This document shows positions 5,472-6,201 of a stretch of 6,201 nucleotides of DNA, piece by piece (the first letter of the stretch is position 1; the number at the start of each line of letters is the position of its first letter). Origin of the DNA: Chryseobacterium gleum (lineage in GTDB: Bacteria; Bacteroidota; Bacteroidia; Flavobacteriales_D; Crocinitomicaceae). The stretch covers positions 1-6,201 of the forward strand of contig CAMCQW010000122.1 in assembly GCA_945877045.1 (NCBI GenBank). Reading direction: 5' to 3'. The translations under genes and the position numbers were made by a program. The notes beneath the pieces are model-generated. The model did not search any database, had not been told where the DNA came from, and worked only from the letters and a program-made list of their open reading frames with translations.

Positions 5472-6201
5472 ATGATTGAACAAAACATTTCCTTACAAGC
5501 CTTCAACACCTTTGGATTTGATCTAAAAGCGGAAAATTTCATCCGTTTCAATTCCATTTCTCGATTGAGCGAAATTCTCAAAGAACACAATATAAAGCCA
5601 TTATTTATTCTTGGAGGTGGAAGCAACATCCTTTTAACAAAGAATATTGAGGGCTTGGTCCTAAAAAATGAAATAAAGGGCATAAAAATCATAGAAGACC
5701 ATGAAGATTATGTGATTGTAGAGTCAGGAGCTGGTGAAGTATGGCATGAATTAGTGCTGCACTGCATAAACTTTGGCTGGGCAGGAATAGAAAATTTAAG
5801 TTTAATTCCGGGGAGTGTTGGGGCCAGCCCAATGCAAAACATTGGCGCATACGGAGTGGAAATAAAAGATGTCTTTGCCTATCTCTCTGCCTTAAATATA
5901 GCAACAGGTGGTCTAGAAATTTTTAATGCCGAACAATGTAAATTTGGCTATAGGGAAAGTGCATTCAAACAAGAATTAAAAGGGAAATATATCATTTGTA
6001 ATGTCGCTTTTAAACTTTCGAAAAAGGCAAGTAAAAATACAAGCTATGGAGCAATTGAAGATGAATTAAAAAAAATGGGGATCAGTAATCCAAGTATTGA
6101 AGATATTAGTAAAGCCGTTATTTCAATTCGTCAATCAAAATTACCGAACCCGGCAGAGATAGGAAATGCAGGGTCCTTTTTTAAGAATCCAATTGTTTCT
6201 G
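5472..6201 (+). CDS. murB: UDP-N-acetylenolpyruvoylglucosamine reductase, 3' end cut by window edge
   Basis: MurB is the FAD-dependent cytosolic enzyme that reduces UDP-GlcNAc-enolpyruvate with NADPH to UDP-MurNAc, the second step of peptidoglycan precursor synthesis. The 243 residues seen begin with LQAFNTFGFDLKA (8-20). The FAD-binding LGGGSNILL follows at 47-55, then GAGEVWHELV (86-95) and GIENLSLIPGSVGASPMQNIGAYGVEIKD (105-133). CKFGYRESAFK (156-166) holds the conserved Arg161. IRQSKLP (219-225) leads to GNAGSFFKNP (231-240), where Ser235 is the proton-donating serine (Ser229 in E. coli). The GYR-S-FK segment marks the E. coli-like type I enzyme, usually about 335-340 residues, so roughly 95 C-terminal residues lie beyond the edge. 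ATG 5472 gives the expected family N-terminus. The leader is A-rich (GAAAA) without a Shine-Dalgarno sequence. It follows the secreted hydrolase by 27 bases on the same strand. Confidence 0.95.
   Translation, partial: MIEQNISLQAFNTFGFDLKAENFIRFNSISRLSEILKEHNIKPLFILGGGSNILLTKNIEGLVLKNEIKGIKIIEDHEDYVIVESGAGEVWHELVLHCINFGWAGIENLSLIPGSVGASPMQNIGAYGVEIKDVFAYLSALNIATGGLEIFNAEQCKFGYRESAFKQELKGKYIICNVAFKLSKKASKNTSYGAIEDELKKMGISNPSIEDISKAVISIRQSKLPNPAEIGNAGSFFKNPIVS

Noticed and set aside
5429..5904. Two minus-strand open frames opposite murB
   Set aside because: The plus strand encodes an unmistakable MurB across this stretch, and the antisense frames show no family motifs.

Overview
The window looks like ordinary chromosome from a member of the Bacteroidota, possibly Flavobacteriia or a relative. 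Four things point there. The DNA is A+T-rich. The upstream regions carry TTG...TANNTTTG-type promoters instead of TTGACA/TATAAT. The genes have A-rich leaders without a clear Shine-Dalgarno sequence. The encoded proteins (FabF, S41 protease, DUF2459 protein, MurB) resemble the versions typical of that phylum. I see no mobile element, CRISPR array, rRNA or tRNA.

Layout, left to right. (1) 1-166, minus strand: the N-terminal 55 codons of a TerC/Alx-type membrane protein, cut by the window edge. (2) 167-378: a divergent intergenic region with a good promoter for the next gene. (3) 379-840, plus strand: an ElaA-like GNAT acetyltransferase, apparently starting at TTG. (4) 841-930: a short convergent gap. 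(5) 931-3758, minus strand: a two-gene unit in which an exported PDZ/S41 carboxy-terminal processing protease is followed, with a 4-base GTGA overlap, by a beta-ketoacyl-ACP synthase II. (6) 3759-3871: a compact divergent control region with back-to-back TANNTTTG elements. (7) 3872-5444, plus strand: a membrane-anchored DUF2459 protein overlapping by 11 bases with a secreted protein that looks like a serine hydrolase of the alpha/beta type. (8) 5472-6201, plus strand: murB, cut at its 3' end, only 27 bases after the hydrolase.

Functionally, the right-hand plus-strand cluster is tied to the cell envelope: two exported proteins of unknown role, then a peptidoglycan precursor enzyme. The minus-strand unit joins periplasmic proteolysis to fatty acid synthesis. 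No dedicated novel system is evident. The least explained part is the overlapping DUF2459/hydrolase pair. The rest is housekeeping genes, and the finer points of interest are start codons, promoters and gene coupling.
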